Notes under the pieces: model-generated
Seen by the model: only the letters and a program-made list of their open reading frames with translations
Told to the model about the DNA's origin: nothing
Database searches by the model: none
NCBI GenBank assembly: GCA_002796125.1
Contig: PCWA01000016.1
Location: forward strand, 1 to 36,520
Reading direction: 5' to 3'
Source of the DNA: Candidatus Ghiorseimicrobium undicola
GTDB taxonomy: Bacteria > Omnitrophota > Gorgyraeia > Ghiorseimicrobiales > Ghiorseimicrobiaceae
Length of the DNA: 36,520 nt
Position numbers and translations under genes: made by a program
Shown: in pieces, positions 17,239 through 23,819 of the stretch
Layout: every line of letters begins with the position of its first letter
Numbering within the stretch: the first letter of the stretch is position 1

Positions 17239-17607
17239 TCAACCTCCTCCCGCATTATCCAAGAACCATGCGATGCTGTTTTTAAGTAAATTTTTTTGTT
17301 CTTCCGTCACTTCCATAAATTCCACCCTGGTTCGGTGCACACCTACGCTTGAGGCGGCAGAATCTATAACCTTTGCTTTGATATTTATTTTTTCCTCTGC
17401 ATTGGTAGGGGAATTCAATTTCATTAAAAACACGTCCCCTTTCGTAAAGCGATTGCTGGCGTTGAAACTCGCGCCTGTTTCGCTTATGTCGTTAATCATC
17501 GACTCATCCCAGATTTCCTTATCCTCTTTTTTAAAGCTGTACTGGATAATCAGGGGCCTTCTTAGGCGCTCAGACTTGCGTTTTTCTTTATAATCCTCTT
17601 CCCACAT
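17239..17607 (-). CDS. PilZ-domain protein (second of three)
   Basis: A 122-residue single-domain PilZ protein. KEKRKSERLRRPLIIQYSF carries the RxxxR-type arginines at residues 10-17 and INDISETGASFNAS the DxSxxG motif at about 40-45, followed by KGDVFLMKL and IKAKVID of the barrel. Binding of c-di-GMP is therefore likely. Its last codons form the ribosome site of the next PilZ gene (one base between stop and ATG), so the two are co-translated and may form a pair. The start ATG at 17605-17607 lacks a strong ribosome site; a perfect 15-base palindrome lies 13 bases upstream at 17620-17634. Confidence 0.88.
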   Translation of the reverse strand: MWEEDYKEKRKSERLRRPLIIQYSFKKEDKEIWDESMINDISETGASFNASNRFTKGDVFLMKLNSPTNAEEKINIKAKVIDSAASSVGVHRTRVEFMEVTEEQKNLLKNSIAWFLDNAGGG

Positions 17608-17619
17608 GAGAAATTAGTG

Positions 17620-17634
17620 CTTTTGGTCCAAAAG
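17620..17634. promoter_or_regulatory. 15-base palindrome upstream of the PilZ pair
   Basis: CTTTTGGTCCAAAAG is a perfect palindrome with one central base. It lies just upstream of the first codon of the PilZ gene and downstream of the tRNA-Pro gene. It could be an operator or an mRNA hairpin near the start. No regulator is identified. Confidence 0.4.
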
Positions 17635-17679
17635 TCTTCTTTACTATTCACTATCTACTAACTACTAATTACTGTTTTA

Positions 17680-17757
17680 TGGTCGGGGCGGACGGACTCG
17701 AACCGTCGACCCCTTGAACCCCATTCAAGTGCTCTAGCCAAACTGAGCCACGCCCCG
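17680..17757 (-). tRNA. tRNA-Pro (anticodon GGG)
   Basis: A complete cloverleaf can be drawn: acceptor CGGGGCG pairs perfectly with CGCCCCG, D stem GCTC/GAGC with a ten-base loop, anticodon stem CTTGA/TCAAG with loop ATGGGGT giving anticodon GGG, five-base variable region, T stem GACGG/CCGTC with loop TTCGAGT, discriminator A and an encoded CCA end. The C1-G72 pair is the bacterial tRNA-Pro identity feature. It lies on the same strand between gpsA and the PilZ pair and may be processed from a longer transcript. Confidence 0.97.
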
Positions 17758-17805
17758 CACCAAATTATAACTTGATATATATTAATACAACTTAATACTA
17801 ATTTC

Positions 17806-18801
17806 TCACTCCTCTTTCATCCGCCGTTTCATCAAATCATCCACCGCGCGCAGGGGACTTTTATTTTTATAAAGAACGGCGTAAACTTCTTTTGTTATCG
17901 GCATATCAACTTTATATTTCTTGCTTAATTCATAGGCCGATTTTACGGTCGGCACTCCTTCAGCCACCATATTCATACGCGAGATAATATCTTTTAATTT
18001 TTTACCCCTGCCGACCTTCTCTCCCACGCCTCTGTTTCTGCTGTATTTACTGGCACAGGTCGTGGCCAGGTCGCCCAAGCCGCTGATGCCGTAAAATGTA
18101 TGCGCGCGCGCGCCCATGGCAACGCCCAGCCTTGACATTTCAGCCAATCCGCGCGCAAGCAGCGCCGCCGTGGTATTGGTGCCGAATTTTAAGCCATCGC
18201 ATATACCGCAGGCAATAGCGATGATATTTTTTATGCTCCCGCCCAGCTCCACGCCTATAAGATCGTTATTTTTATATACCCTGAACCTGTCGGTAAAAAA
18301 TACGTTCTGCAGAATCTCTGCTGTCTTGGCGTCTCCGGAGGCGATAACGGCAGCCGTGGGAATTTTCCTTGCCACCTCAACGGCAATCGTCGGCCCGCTC
18401 AAGACGGACACCCTGAAATTGCCCCACACGTCCCTGATAACCTCAGACATGCGCATGAGCGTGTTATTCTCAATACCCTTGACGGCGCTGACGATAAATT
18501 TATCGCGCAAATCTTCCGGCTCTATTCTATCCAACACCCCGCGCAGGTACTGCGAAGGAATAGCCAGAACCACCACCTTTGCGCCGCAAAGCGCCTCAGT
18601 CAAATCAGAAGTAATTTTAATTCTACGGGGTATAGTAAAATCGGGAAGAAATTTAACGTTGCGCCTTGTCCTGTTTAAATAACCGGCGTATTCGGAAGAA
18701 ACAGTCCAAAGTGTCAGGCCAAAGCCTTTCTCGGCAAGCAACATGCTTAAAGTCGTGCCCCAGCCGCCGTCTCCCAATACAGTTATCTTATCTATTTTCA
18801 T
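17806..18801 (-). CDS. gpsA: Glycerol-3-phosphate dehydrogenase, NAD(P)+-dependent
   Basis: Reduces dihydroxyacetone phosphate to sn-glycerol 3-phosphate for phospholipid synthesis. The 331-residue length is standard. VLGDGGWGTTLSMLLAEKG near residue 8 is the dinucleotide-binding site (a GxGxWGT type motif), SQYLRGVLD, SAVKGIENNT and VLSGPTIAVEVAR follow, and GVELGGSIKNIIAIACGICDG carries the catalytic Lys region; LGDLATTCASKYSRNRGVG is the GpsA C-terminal signature. The start codon overlaps the end of an upstream PilZ gene by 14 bases, so the pair is probably translated together. tRNA-Pro follows 48 bases downstream. Confidence 0.96.
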   Translation of the reverse strand: MKIDKITVLGDGGWGTTLSMLLAEKGFGLTLWTVSSEYAGYLNRTRRNVKFLPDFTIPRRIKITSDLTEALCGAKVVVLAIPSQYLRGVLDRIEPEDLRDKFIVSAVKGIENNTLMRMSEVIRDVWGNFRVSVLSGPTIAVEVARKIPTAAVIASGDAKTAEILQNVFFTDRFRVYKNNDLIGVELGGSIKNIIAIACGICDGLKFGTNTTAALLARGLAEMSRLGVAMGARAHTFYGISGLGDLATTCASKYSRNRGVGEKVGRGKKLKDIISRMNMVAEGVPTVKSAYELSKKYKVDMPITKEVYAVLYKNKSPLRAVDDLMKRRMKEE

Positions 18802-19204
18802 TATGATGCGCCATGTCTTCAGCGATATAAACCTTGCGGAACAAATCAGTATCCGCCGGCTCTTCCCGGGTCAGGAAACGCACGCCGACATCAAAACTGC
18901 CGTTCTTTTTCTGATAGGTCCTGACAACACGGCCCAGTATACCATGCTGCAAAATAATACTTCTTTTTTCTATTTCAGCGCACGTCGTCAACGCGCCTAA
19001 ATCCAAAAGAAGCCACAATACGCTGTCCTGCGGAACGTCTTCTTTAATATTGCAGAGAAGGCCGGACTGGCTGATATTTTCCGTATAACCATGCATAATC
19101 ATCTTTATCGTATCCTCTTTGCAAACCTTATATTGCAAAGGACTCCGGTAAGGAAGGCGCACAAATTGACGTTTTTCAGCCCCGCTATATTTTACTTTAT
19201 CCAT
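18788..19204 (-). CDS. PilZ-domain protein (third of three)
   Basis: A 138-residue protein with AEKRQFVRLPYRSPLQYKV (RxxxR motif at about residues 11-16) and TENISQSGLLCNIKED (NxSxxG), followed by VLWLLLDL and RSIILQHGILGRVVRTY of the PilZ barrel. As in the other two copies there is no output domain, so it is probably an adaptor that responds to c-di-GMP. It is the first gene of a unit with gpsA (14-base overlap). A TTGACG/TATAAT-type promoter lies upstream at 19246-19275. The ATG at 19202-19204 has no strong ribosome site. Confidence 0.86.
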   Translation of the reverse strand: MDKVKYSGAEKRQFVRLPYRSPLQYKVCKEDTIKMIMHGYTENISQSGLLCNIKEDVPQDSVLWLLLDLGALTTCAEIEKRSIILQHGILGRVVRTYQKKNGSFDVGVRFLTREEPADTDLFRKVYIAEDMAHHNENR

Positions 19205-19245
19205 ATCTTACTATGCCCTAATAATATATAACAATTTGAATACTT

Positions 19246-19275
19246 ATTATATATGATATTTAATACAACCGTCAA
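19246..19275 (-). promoter_or_regulatory. Probable sigma-70 promoter for the PilZ-gpsA unit
   Basis: On the minus strand TTGACG (19270-19275) and TATAAT (19246-19251) are separated by 18 bases, upstream of an AT-rich leader of about 35-40 bases. The 125-base gap holds no other candidate and the upstream gene ends at 19330. Confidence 0.5.
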
Positions 19276-19329
19276 GCCAAAATATGTAATAATATTATTA
19301 AGATTTTTTACGCGCGAAAAGCCGGAAAA

Positions 19330-20049
19330 CTATTGTTTGAGGCCGCATTCTTTATACAGCGAGGAAATTTCTGCCGCGCCCAGCGCGCGCCATTTTCCGG
19401 GTTTAAGCGCGCCAAGCTTTAAGCATCCTTCACTCACCCGCCTCAGCCTGATAACCTTATAACCCAAACTCAAAAACATCAAACGTATCTGGCGCTTTCT
19501 GCCCTCATGAATACTAACCGTCAAATCGCTATGAGAAACAGACTTAAATAATTCTTTTATGCGGCAGGGAGATGTCTTTTTGTTTTCTATAAATACGCCT
19601 TTTTCCAATTTTAACCTGTCTTTATCTTTGAGTTTTTTGGTAATCGTTGCTAAATACTCTTTATGAACGTTAAATTTAGGATGCATCAGGCGGTAGGCAA
19701 GGTCTCCGTCGTTGGTAAGCAATAATAACCCTTCCGTATCTTTATCCAGCCTGCCTACCGGATAAAGATGGCGGTATTCTTTCGGTAACAAATCCATTAC
19801 CGTAACTTCCGCGTAGCGGTCACTGCGCGTCGTGGTTACGCCCACGGGTTTGTTCAGCATCAGATAGCTTTTAGCCTTTAAAGTAATTTTTTTATTATCG
19901 AGAAAAATCCTGTCTTTTTCGGCATCTACCGGATAAGACGGTTCGGGCGTAATTTTTCCGTTTACAAAAACCCTGCCGCTTTTGATTATTTCCAAAGCAT
20001 TTCGGCGGGAGCAGCAGCCGCTATGTGACAAAAAAACCTGTAAGCGCAT
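19330..20049 (-). CDS. rluB: RsuA/RluB-family pseudouridine synthase
   Basis: Isomerises uridine to pseudouridine in rRNA. The 239-residue protein has an N-terminal S4 RNA-binding domain (RLQVFLSHSGCCSRRNALEI, IKSGRVFVNG) and the RsuA-family catalytic domain: YLMLNKPVGVTTT, LYPVGRLDKDTEGLLLLTND with catalytic Asp102, and VSIHEGRKRQIRLMFLSLGY. Length and motifs fit RluB/RsuA rather than RluA. Whether it targets 23S (RluB/RluE/RluF) or 16S (RsuA) rRNA cannot be told; the symbol is the common default. It starts 12 bases after suhB. Confidence 0.92.
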   Translation of the reverse strand: MRLQVFLSHSGCCSRRNALEIIKSGRVFVNGKITPEPSYPVDAEKDRIFLDNKKITLKAKSYLMLNKPVGVTTTRSDRYAEVTVMDLLPKEYRHLYPVGRLDKDTEGLLLLTNDGDLAYRLMHPKFNVHKEYLATITKKLKDKDRLKLEKGVFIENKKTSPCRIKELFKSVSHSDLTVSIHEGRKRQIRLMFLSLGYKVIRLRRVSEGCLKLGALKPGKWRALGAAEISSLYKECGLKQ

Positions 20050-20061
20050 TTTTATCTTTTA

Positions 20062-20841
20062 TCAACTATTAATGATTTTCAGCATCTTTTTATGCAATAA
20101 ACCATTGGATGCGACAATGGGCGATTTACCCAGAGGAAATTTTTCGCCATGCCTTGCGGTTACCTTTCCGCCTGCCTCGCTTACAATAAGCGCCCCCGCG
20201 GCAAAATCCCAGGGGCTGAGCTCAAATTCCCAATAACCGCCCGCCCTGCCCGATGCCACATAACATAAATCAAGCGCCGCGGAACCGAGGCGGCGCAGGC
20301 CGATGATTCTTTTTAAGAAAAATTGTTTTATTTTTTCAAGGTTTTCAAACATTTCCCTGCCGCGGTCATAATAGAACCCGGTTATCAAAAGCGCCTCCTG
20401 AAGATTGCTTATTTTTTTTACGCTTATTTTTCTTCCGTTTAAATATGCGCCCTTGCCTTTTTGAGCGTAGAATAATTCATCGCGCGTCACGTCATAAACC
20501 GCGCCCGCGATAAGCTGATCTTTCTTTGCCAGGGCAACCGAGGCGGAGAATATGGGCAGGCCGGAGGCAAAATTATTCGTACCGTCCAAAGGATCTATTA
20601 TCCAGGTATATTCCGATTCTCTGGGCGCGTACTTATTCTCTTCGCAGAGAAAATTGTGGCCTTTAAAATTATTCTTTATAACCGAGACGATTTTTTTCTC
20701 GGCTTCGATGTCGGCGACGGTCACCAGGTCAAAAGAAGTGGATTTTTTCCTGATCTTAAATTTGGTATTAAAATATTTTTTATGCACCGCGCCCGCCTGG
20801 CGGGCCGCGGAAATTGCCGTGCGCAAAAAATCTTTGCTCAT
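20062..20841 (-). CDS. suhB: Inositol monophosphatase family protein (SuhB-like)
   Basis: A 259-residue Mg2+-dependent phosphatase of the inositol-monophosphatase fold. LCEENK at about residues 65-70 and YTWIIDPLDGTNNFASGLP at 78-96 contain the metal-binding Glu and Asp residues, and ELSPWDFAAGALIVSEAGGKV near residue 205-225 provides the last Asp. Family members hydrolyse myo-inositol phosphates, 3'-phosphoadenosine phosphate or related compounds, and E. coli SuhB also takes part in rRNA antitermination; the substrate here is not evident. The gene begins two bases after the radical SAM gene, using an AAGGA ribosome site at that gene's end. Confidence 0.9.
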   Translation of the reverse strand: MSKDFLRTAISAARQAGAVHKKYFNTKFKIRKKSTSFDLVTVADIEAEKKIVSVIKNNFKGHNFLCEENKYAPRESEYTWIIDPLDGTNNFASGLPIFSASVALAKKDQLIAGAVYDVTRDELFYAQKGKGAYLNGRKISVKKISNLQEALLITGFYYDRGREMFENLEKIKQFFLKRIIGLRRLGSAALDLCYVASGRAGGYWEFELSPWDFAAGALIVSEAGGKVTARHGEKFPLGKSPIVASNGLLHKKMLKIINS

Positions 20842-20843
20842 AT

Positions 20844-21797
20844 TTATCCTTCCACGTATTGCGAAATATTAAACTCACTGCCGTCAAGGCGCTTGAACTG
20901 GTGGCCTTCGGCATCACAGGGGTTACAGGAGCCGTAATCACGGCAGAGAAAATATTCGCTTGATTTTGTGTTTATATAATCGTCGGTGAATAAATTGCCG
21001 AATTTATCTTCGCTTTTCGTATAAAGCTTATAATGGCAGTTATAGACATCGCCGTTGGGAGCGAATAAGACGTTGTTCATCTTGCAGTAAACAGGCGCGT
21101 GCCTGCCCTGCCCGAAGCCTTCCCGGTAGGCCGGGTAATTGCGTATGCCGTCTGACTGCTCCAGGTTTTTATCATAATTTGCCTGCGCCACCGGATAAAG
21201 CTTACCGTGGGCATATCCGTAGAAACGCTGAAATTTAACCTCGCATCCTGCCTTCAGTAAAACTTCGCGGTAACGCGATGCTTGATCTTTATGCTCAGGA
21301 TGCATCACGATAAAAAGAGTATCCACCGTGATACCCGCTTTTTTTGTTTTAAGGACATTCTCCATGAATTTATCAATGCTCATGCCTTCCAGGAAATGAT
21401 ACGAACCGTTAAGCCTCAGGCCTTTCTTTCGTTTGATTTCATCAAGCCTGCCGCGCTTTCCCTCAAAAAATAAAGAGGCAAAATTAGAAGTTACGGTAAT
21501 ACGCCAGTCATTATCAAGATTATTGATTATATAGGCAAAATCCGGGTGCAAGGTCGGCTCGCCGCCGATTATGGCGATTTTTTTCTTTTTCGTGCTGAAG
21601 AGGTTTTTCTTTTTGCGCCTTGATGCTACGGCGTTAAGCGCGGCCACCCATTGCTTTCCCGAAACAAACGGGTACTGCCCGGCCGCCTGATGCGGCAGGG
21701 TTATTTTCTGCACGCAATAGGCACACCTGAAATTACAAGCAAGCGTGATAAACACCCCGAAATAAGAATTAAATGGGGCTTCAATTATTTTATTCAT
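20844..21797 (-). CDS. Radical SAM protein with SPASM-like C-terminus, function unknown
   Basis: A 317-residue radical SAM enzyme. VFITLACNFRCAYCVQKI holds the CxxxCxxC cluster motif (Cys21, Cys25, Cys28), IAIIGGEPTLHPDF is the SAM-binding GGEP motif and TVTSNFASL follows. The C-terminal part has further cysteines (VYCKMNNVLFAPNGDVYNCH and a cluster near FLCRDYGSCNPC), resembling a SPASM or twitch domain that binds auxiliary Fe-S clusters. Such proteins modify peptides or metabolites; no precursor peptide is obvious nearby apart from the small lipoprotein-like ORF at 21942. The ATG at 21795-21797 lies only seven bases after a TATAAT box, so the message may be leaderless. It is followed by suhB and rluB. 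Confidence 0.85.
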   Translation of the reverse strand: MNKIIEAPFNSYFGVFITLACNFRCAYCVQKITLPHQAAGQYPFVSGKQWVAALNAVASRRKKKNLFSTKKKKIAIIGGEPTLHPDFAYIINNLDNDWRITVTSNFASLFFEGKRGRLDEIKRKKGLRLNGSYHFLEGMSIDKFMENVLKTKKAGITVDTLFIVMHPEHKDQASRYREVLLKAGCEVKFQRFYGYAHGKLYPVAQANYDKNLEQSDGIRNYPAYREGFGQGRHAPVYCKMNNVLFAPNGDVYNCHYKLYTKSEDKFGNLFTDDYINTKSSEYFLCRDYGSCNPCDAEGHQFKRLDGSEFNISQYVEG

Positions 21798-21804
21798 AAC
21801 ATTT

Positions 21805-21832
21805 ATTATATCGCAATTTCCGCCCCAGGCAA
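21805..21832 (-). promoter_or_regulatory. Promoter for a probably leaderless radical SAM mRNA
   Basis: On the minus strand TTGCCT (21827-21832), a 16-base spacer and a perfect TATAAT (21805-21810) lie just upstream of the radical SAM gene. The start codon follows after seven bases, the usual distance to the transcription start, and no Shine-Dalgarno site is present. An intrinsic terminator at 21851-21885 separates this from the cold-shock unit. Confidence 0.6.
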
Positions 21833-21850
21833 TACATATCGGGCAAAAAA

Positions 21851-21885
21851 AATTCAGCCCCCATTTTTTAAAAAGAGGCTGAATT
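21851..21885 (-). terminator. Intrinsic terminator after the cold-shock/lipoprotein unit
   Basis: Arms AATTCAGCC and GGCTGAATT pair over nine bases around a 17-base loop; on the minus strand the second arm is followed by a run of T residues (eight counting the arm's last Ts). It lies about 55 bases downstream of the small lipoprotein ORF and just upstream of the radical SAM promoter. Confidence 0.8.
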
Positions 21886-21941
21886 AAAAAGGCATTTTTT
21901 CGCCAAAGCCGGCTTATGCCGTAAGTTCTAAACCCGGCAGC

Positions 21942-22070
21942 TTAATCTTTGGTGGCCTGATAAAGCCCATAAGCTGCTGCCGCGCTTAGCGCGGTGCTAA
22001 GCAGCGCGCAACCGGATGTAAAAAACATAAATGAAGCGGCCAGCATAACTAAAATAGTTTTTTTTAGCAT
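21942..22070 (-). CDS. Small lipoprotein-like protein, 42 residues
   Basis: An ORF too short for usual callers, starting ATG at 22068-22070, one base after the stop of the cold-shock gene. The product begins MLKKTILVMLAASFMFFTSG, then Cys21 and ALLSTALSAAAAYGLY: a positively charged start, a hydrophobic core and a TSGC lipobox. That is the pattern of a lipoprotein signal peptide; the mature peptide would be only about 22 residues, Ala-rich, similar in design to entericidin-like peptides. There is no ribosome site at a normal distance, so translation probably depends on coupling to the upstream gene. The intrinsic terminator follows about 55 bases later. Function unknown; membrane location is inferred from the lipobox. 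Confidence 0.6.
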   Translation of the reverse strand: MLKKTILVMLAASFMFFTSGCALLSTALSAAAAYGLYQATKD

Positions 22071-22071
22071 T

Positions 22072-22293
22072 TTATTCAAATATATTTCCTGAAGCAGTTA
22101 CTTTTACATTAACCGCGGAAAGGCCCTTGGGAGATTTCTGGACTTCGAATTCTACGAGTTGTCCGTCAGTTAAGGCATCGAAGTTGGTGCCCGCGAGGCT
22201 ATTCCTGTGAAAGAATAACTCTCTGCCGTCGGTGTCAACTATGAAACCAAAACCTCTATCGCGTACTACTTTTTTTATTTTACCTGAATGCAT
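22072..22293 (-). CDS. Cold-shock-domain protein (divergent)
   Basis: A 73-residue single-stranded nucleic-acid-binding protein. GKIKKVVRDRGFGFIVD contains RNP1 (GFGFI) and RELFFHRNSL the RNP2-type segment, followed by LTDGQLVEFEVQKSPKGLSA of the OB fold. It differs from the canonical CspA in the neighbouring gene by a longer charged linker and lacks the usual N-terminal TGTVKWF, so it may have a different RNA preference. The ribosome site AAGGAG is six bases from ATG (22291-22293). It lies downstream of the cspA terminator hairpin and would be transcribed only by readthrough or from its own promoter. Confidence 0.92.
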   Translation of the reverse strand: MHSGKIKKVVRDRGFGFIVDTDGRELFFHRNSLAGTNFDALTDGQLVEFEVQKSPKGLSAVNVKVTASGNIFE

Positions 22294-22305
22294 TATCGCT
22301 CCTTA

Positions 22306-22338
22306 ATAAAAAGAGCCCGTATGGATAACGGGCTCTTT
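22306..22338. terminator. Intrinsic terminator after cspA (works in both directions)
   Basis: AGAGCCCG (22312-22319) pairs with CGGGCTCT (22329-22336). Runs of A on one side and T on the other give a U-tract in either direction. On the minus strand the U-tract lies directly before the ribosome site of the second cold-shock gene, so partial readthrough could set the ratio of the two proteins. Confidence 0.85.
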
Positions 22339-22346
22339 TCTTAATG

Positions 22347-22547
22347 CTATAACTTTACTACGTTTACAGCCTGATCGCCTTTGGGGCCTTTTTCGATATC
22401 GAATTCGACCTTCTGGCCTTCATCAAGCGATTTGTAACCATCGCCTTGAATCGCGCTGTGATGTACAAACACGTCTTTATCGCCTTCAATAGCGATAAAA
22501 CCGTAACCTTTCTGATTGCTGAACCACTTTACTGTTCCTGTTGCCAT
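22347..22547 (-). CDS. cspA: Cold-shock protein CspA family
   Basis: A canonical 66-residue CspA-type RNA chaperone: [20 protein letters not shown] with RNP1 (KGYGFI), DVFVHHSAI as RNP2, and [20 protein letters not shown] at the C-terminus. It binds single-stranded RNA and DNA and melts secondary structure. The start ATG is at 22545-22547 with a perfect AGGAGG site. The mRNA has a 5' leader of about 120 bases starting at a strong promoter, as in many cold-shock genes, and it contains an intrinsic terminator and mutually exclusive pairings described separately. A terminator hairpin follows the gene. Confidence 0.97.
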   Translation of the reverse strand: MATGTVKWFSNQKGYGFIAIEGDKDVFVHHSAIQGDGYKSLDEGQKVEFDIEKGPKGDQAVNVVKL

Positions 22548-22660
22548 TATTTACTACCTCCTTTCCTCTAAAATGTAGTAAATAACGACAGGAATAAAAA
22601 AACCCGCAAAGCATAATTCTACCTTGCGGTTCAAACTACTACTCGTTCTTATTTACTACT
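22547..22660 (-). promoter_or_regulatory. cspA 5' leader with three mutually complementary 11-mers
   Basis: In the transcript the sequence GTAGTAAATAA occurs twice: near the 5' end (22659 down to 22649) and immediately before the start codon (22557 down to 22547, its last A being the first base of ATG). Between them, at 22585-22575, lies the exact complement TTATTTACTAC. The complement can pair with only one copy at a time: with the first it leaves the start free, with the second it covers the start codon. An intrinsic terminator (22595-22629) sits inside the loop of the first pairing. Confidence 0.65.
22595..22629 (-). terminator. Intrinsic terminator inside the cspA leader
   Basis: CCGCAAGG and CTTTGCGG on the transcript strand pair over eight bases (one G-U wobble) around a ten-base loop and are followed by G and a run of seven T residues. 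Because the promoter at 22673-22700 lies upstream of it, it is within the leader of cspA and could act as an attenuator; it would also stop readthrough from the glycosyltransferase gene. Confidence 0.65.
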
Positions 22661-22672
22661 TTAACTAAATTA

Positions 22673-22700
22673 ATTATACCTAAATTATTATTTTTGTCAA
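22673..22700 (-). promoter_or_regulatory. Strong sigma-70 promoter for cspA
   Basis: TTGACA (22695-22700) and TATAAT (22673-22678) on the minus strand, both perfect consensus hexamers, separated by 16 bases. The predicted transcription start near 22666 gives a leader of about 119 bases. Confidence 0.85.
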
Positions 22701-22712
22701 GTAAAATTTTAT

Positions 22713-23819
22713 TTACAGCCGCAAAAGTTCAGACAACTTCTCCTTCAATCTGTTTTTAGCCAGAAAACCTTTGGCTATGCGGAATGCCCGCCTGGAAAGC
22801 CTGCTCCTTAACCGCCTGTTCTTGATTAAGTGCTCAAATCCGGGAATAAAATTATCAGCGCCTACATCAAAAAACATGGCCGCGTCTTTAAACTTATCCA
22901 AAACAGGAAGCCGGTTAAGCAGAAGCGCGTTATTACAGAGAGCGCTTTCATGCGTACTCAATGAAAATGACTCGCTCAATGAGCTATGGATATAAATATG
23001 GCTTAAATAATGAAACTGAAACAACTTATCCTTATCCATATGCCTTATGTAAAAAAGCTGCTGGGGAAACTGGTTCTTTAGGCGCATCAATTTCTTATAG
23101 AGGTCATTTTGCAGCGTTTTTCCTATCATAAAAAATTTAAGCTTAGCGTGCCTCTTCAATATTCCGGGCAGATACTTGATAATGACATCCGCCCCCTTTA
23201 TGTTTTCCAGGCGGCCAACATACAAAGCAACTGTATCGTTCTTTCTTATATTATATTCCGCTCGTATTTCCTTTATTTGTTTCGGTTTTTTCGAAAATGT
23301 TTCAATGGTATTTTCTATCAGTACGACTTTATTTAAAAACGACGGGAAATAACGGCTGAAATTATCGTATTCATAGCGCGAAGGGCAGATTATTTTATCG
23401 GCGATATATATCATCTTTTCCTGGTTATGCAGAAAATGATTAAGCGTCTTAAAGCCGGAATCTTTCTCCCTGCGCAATATACTGTGAAAATGGTATATTA
23501 TTTTCGGCTTTCGGCCTTTGCGGTTTTTTATCTTCCTCAGCTCGCCGGTCCAGTTTATAAAATGCTGAATGATATAATTAAACCGGCAAAGGCCGTAATC
23601 TTTCTGAAAATTCCAGAAATGCTTGTAATTAACAAGCGTATCGTCCGGCAGGAGCAGCTTTACGGGGTATTTCTTCTGAAATGAGGCGGTTATAAGCACA
23701 TACGGTTCATAGCCGAGTTTTAGCAGGGCGTTACGGCACTGCTTGACTATCTGCCCCACCCCACCGCAATAGGTTCTGCTTACGGGGTATTCAAAACTAA
23801 TGAGTAAAATTTTTTTCAT
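22713..23819 (-). CDS. Glycosyltransferase, GT4-like GT-B fold
   Basis: A 368-residue protein beginning KKILLISFEYPVSRTYCGGVGQIVKQ, the typical N-terminus of GT4 enzymes with the glycine-rich acceptor loop. The C-terminal donor-binding half shows VALYVGRLENIKGADVIIKY and AKLKFFMIGKT, then HIYIHSSLSESFSLSTHESALC with the conserved ExxxxxxxE-like glutamates. It transfers a sugar from a nucleotide-sugar, most likely for cell-surface polysaccharide or glycan. The open frame extends upstream to a TTG at 23970-23972, but the extra 51 residues look non-family, so I prefer the first ATG at 23817-23819, although no strong ribosome site is visible. It stands alone between a structured leader and a gene-poor stretch. 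Confidence 0.85.
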   Translation of the reverse strand: MKKILLISFEYPVSRTYCGGVGQIVKQCRNALLKLGYEPYVLITASFQKKYPVKLLLPDDTLVNYKHFWNFQKDYGLCRFNYIIQHFINWTGELRKIKNRKGRKPKIIYHFHSILRREKDSGFKTLNHFLHNQEKMIYIADKIICPSRYEYDNFSRYFPSFLNKVVLIENTIETFSKKPKQIKEIRAEYNIRKNDTVALYVGRLENIKGADVIIKYLPGILKRHAKLKFFMIGKTLQNDLYKKLMRLKNQFPQQLFYIRHMDKDKLFQFHYLSHIYIHSSLSESFSLSTHESALCNNALLLNRLPVLDKFKDAAMFFDVGADNFIPGFEHLIKNRRLRSRLSRRAFRIAKGFLAKNRLKEKLSELLRL

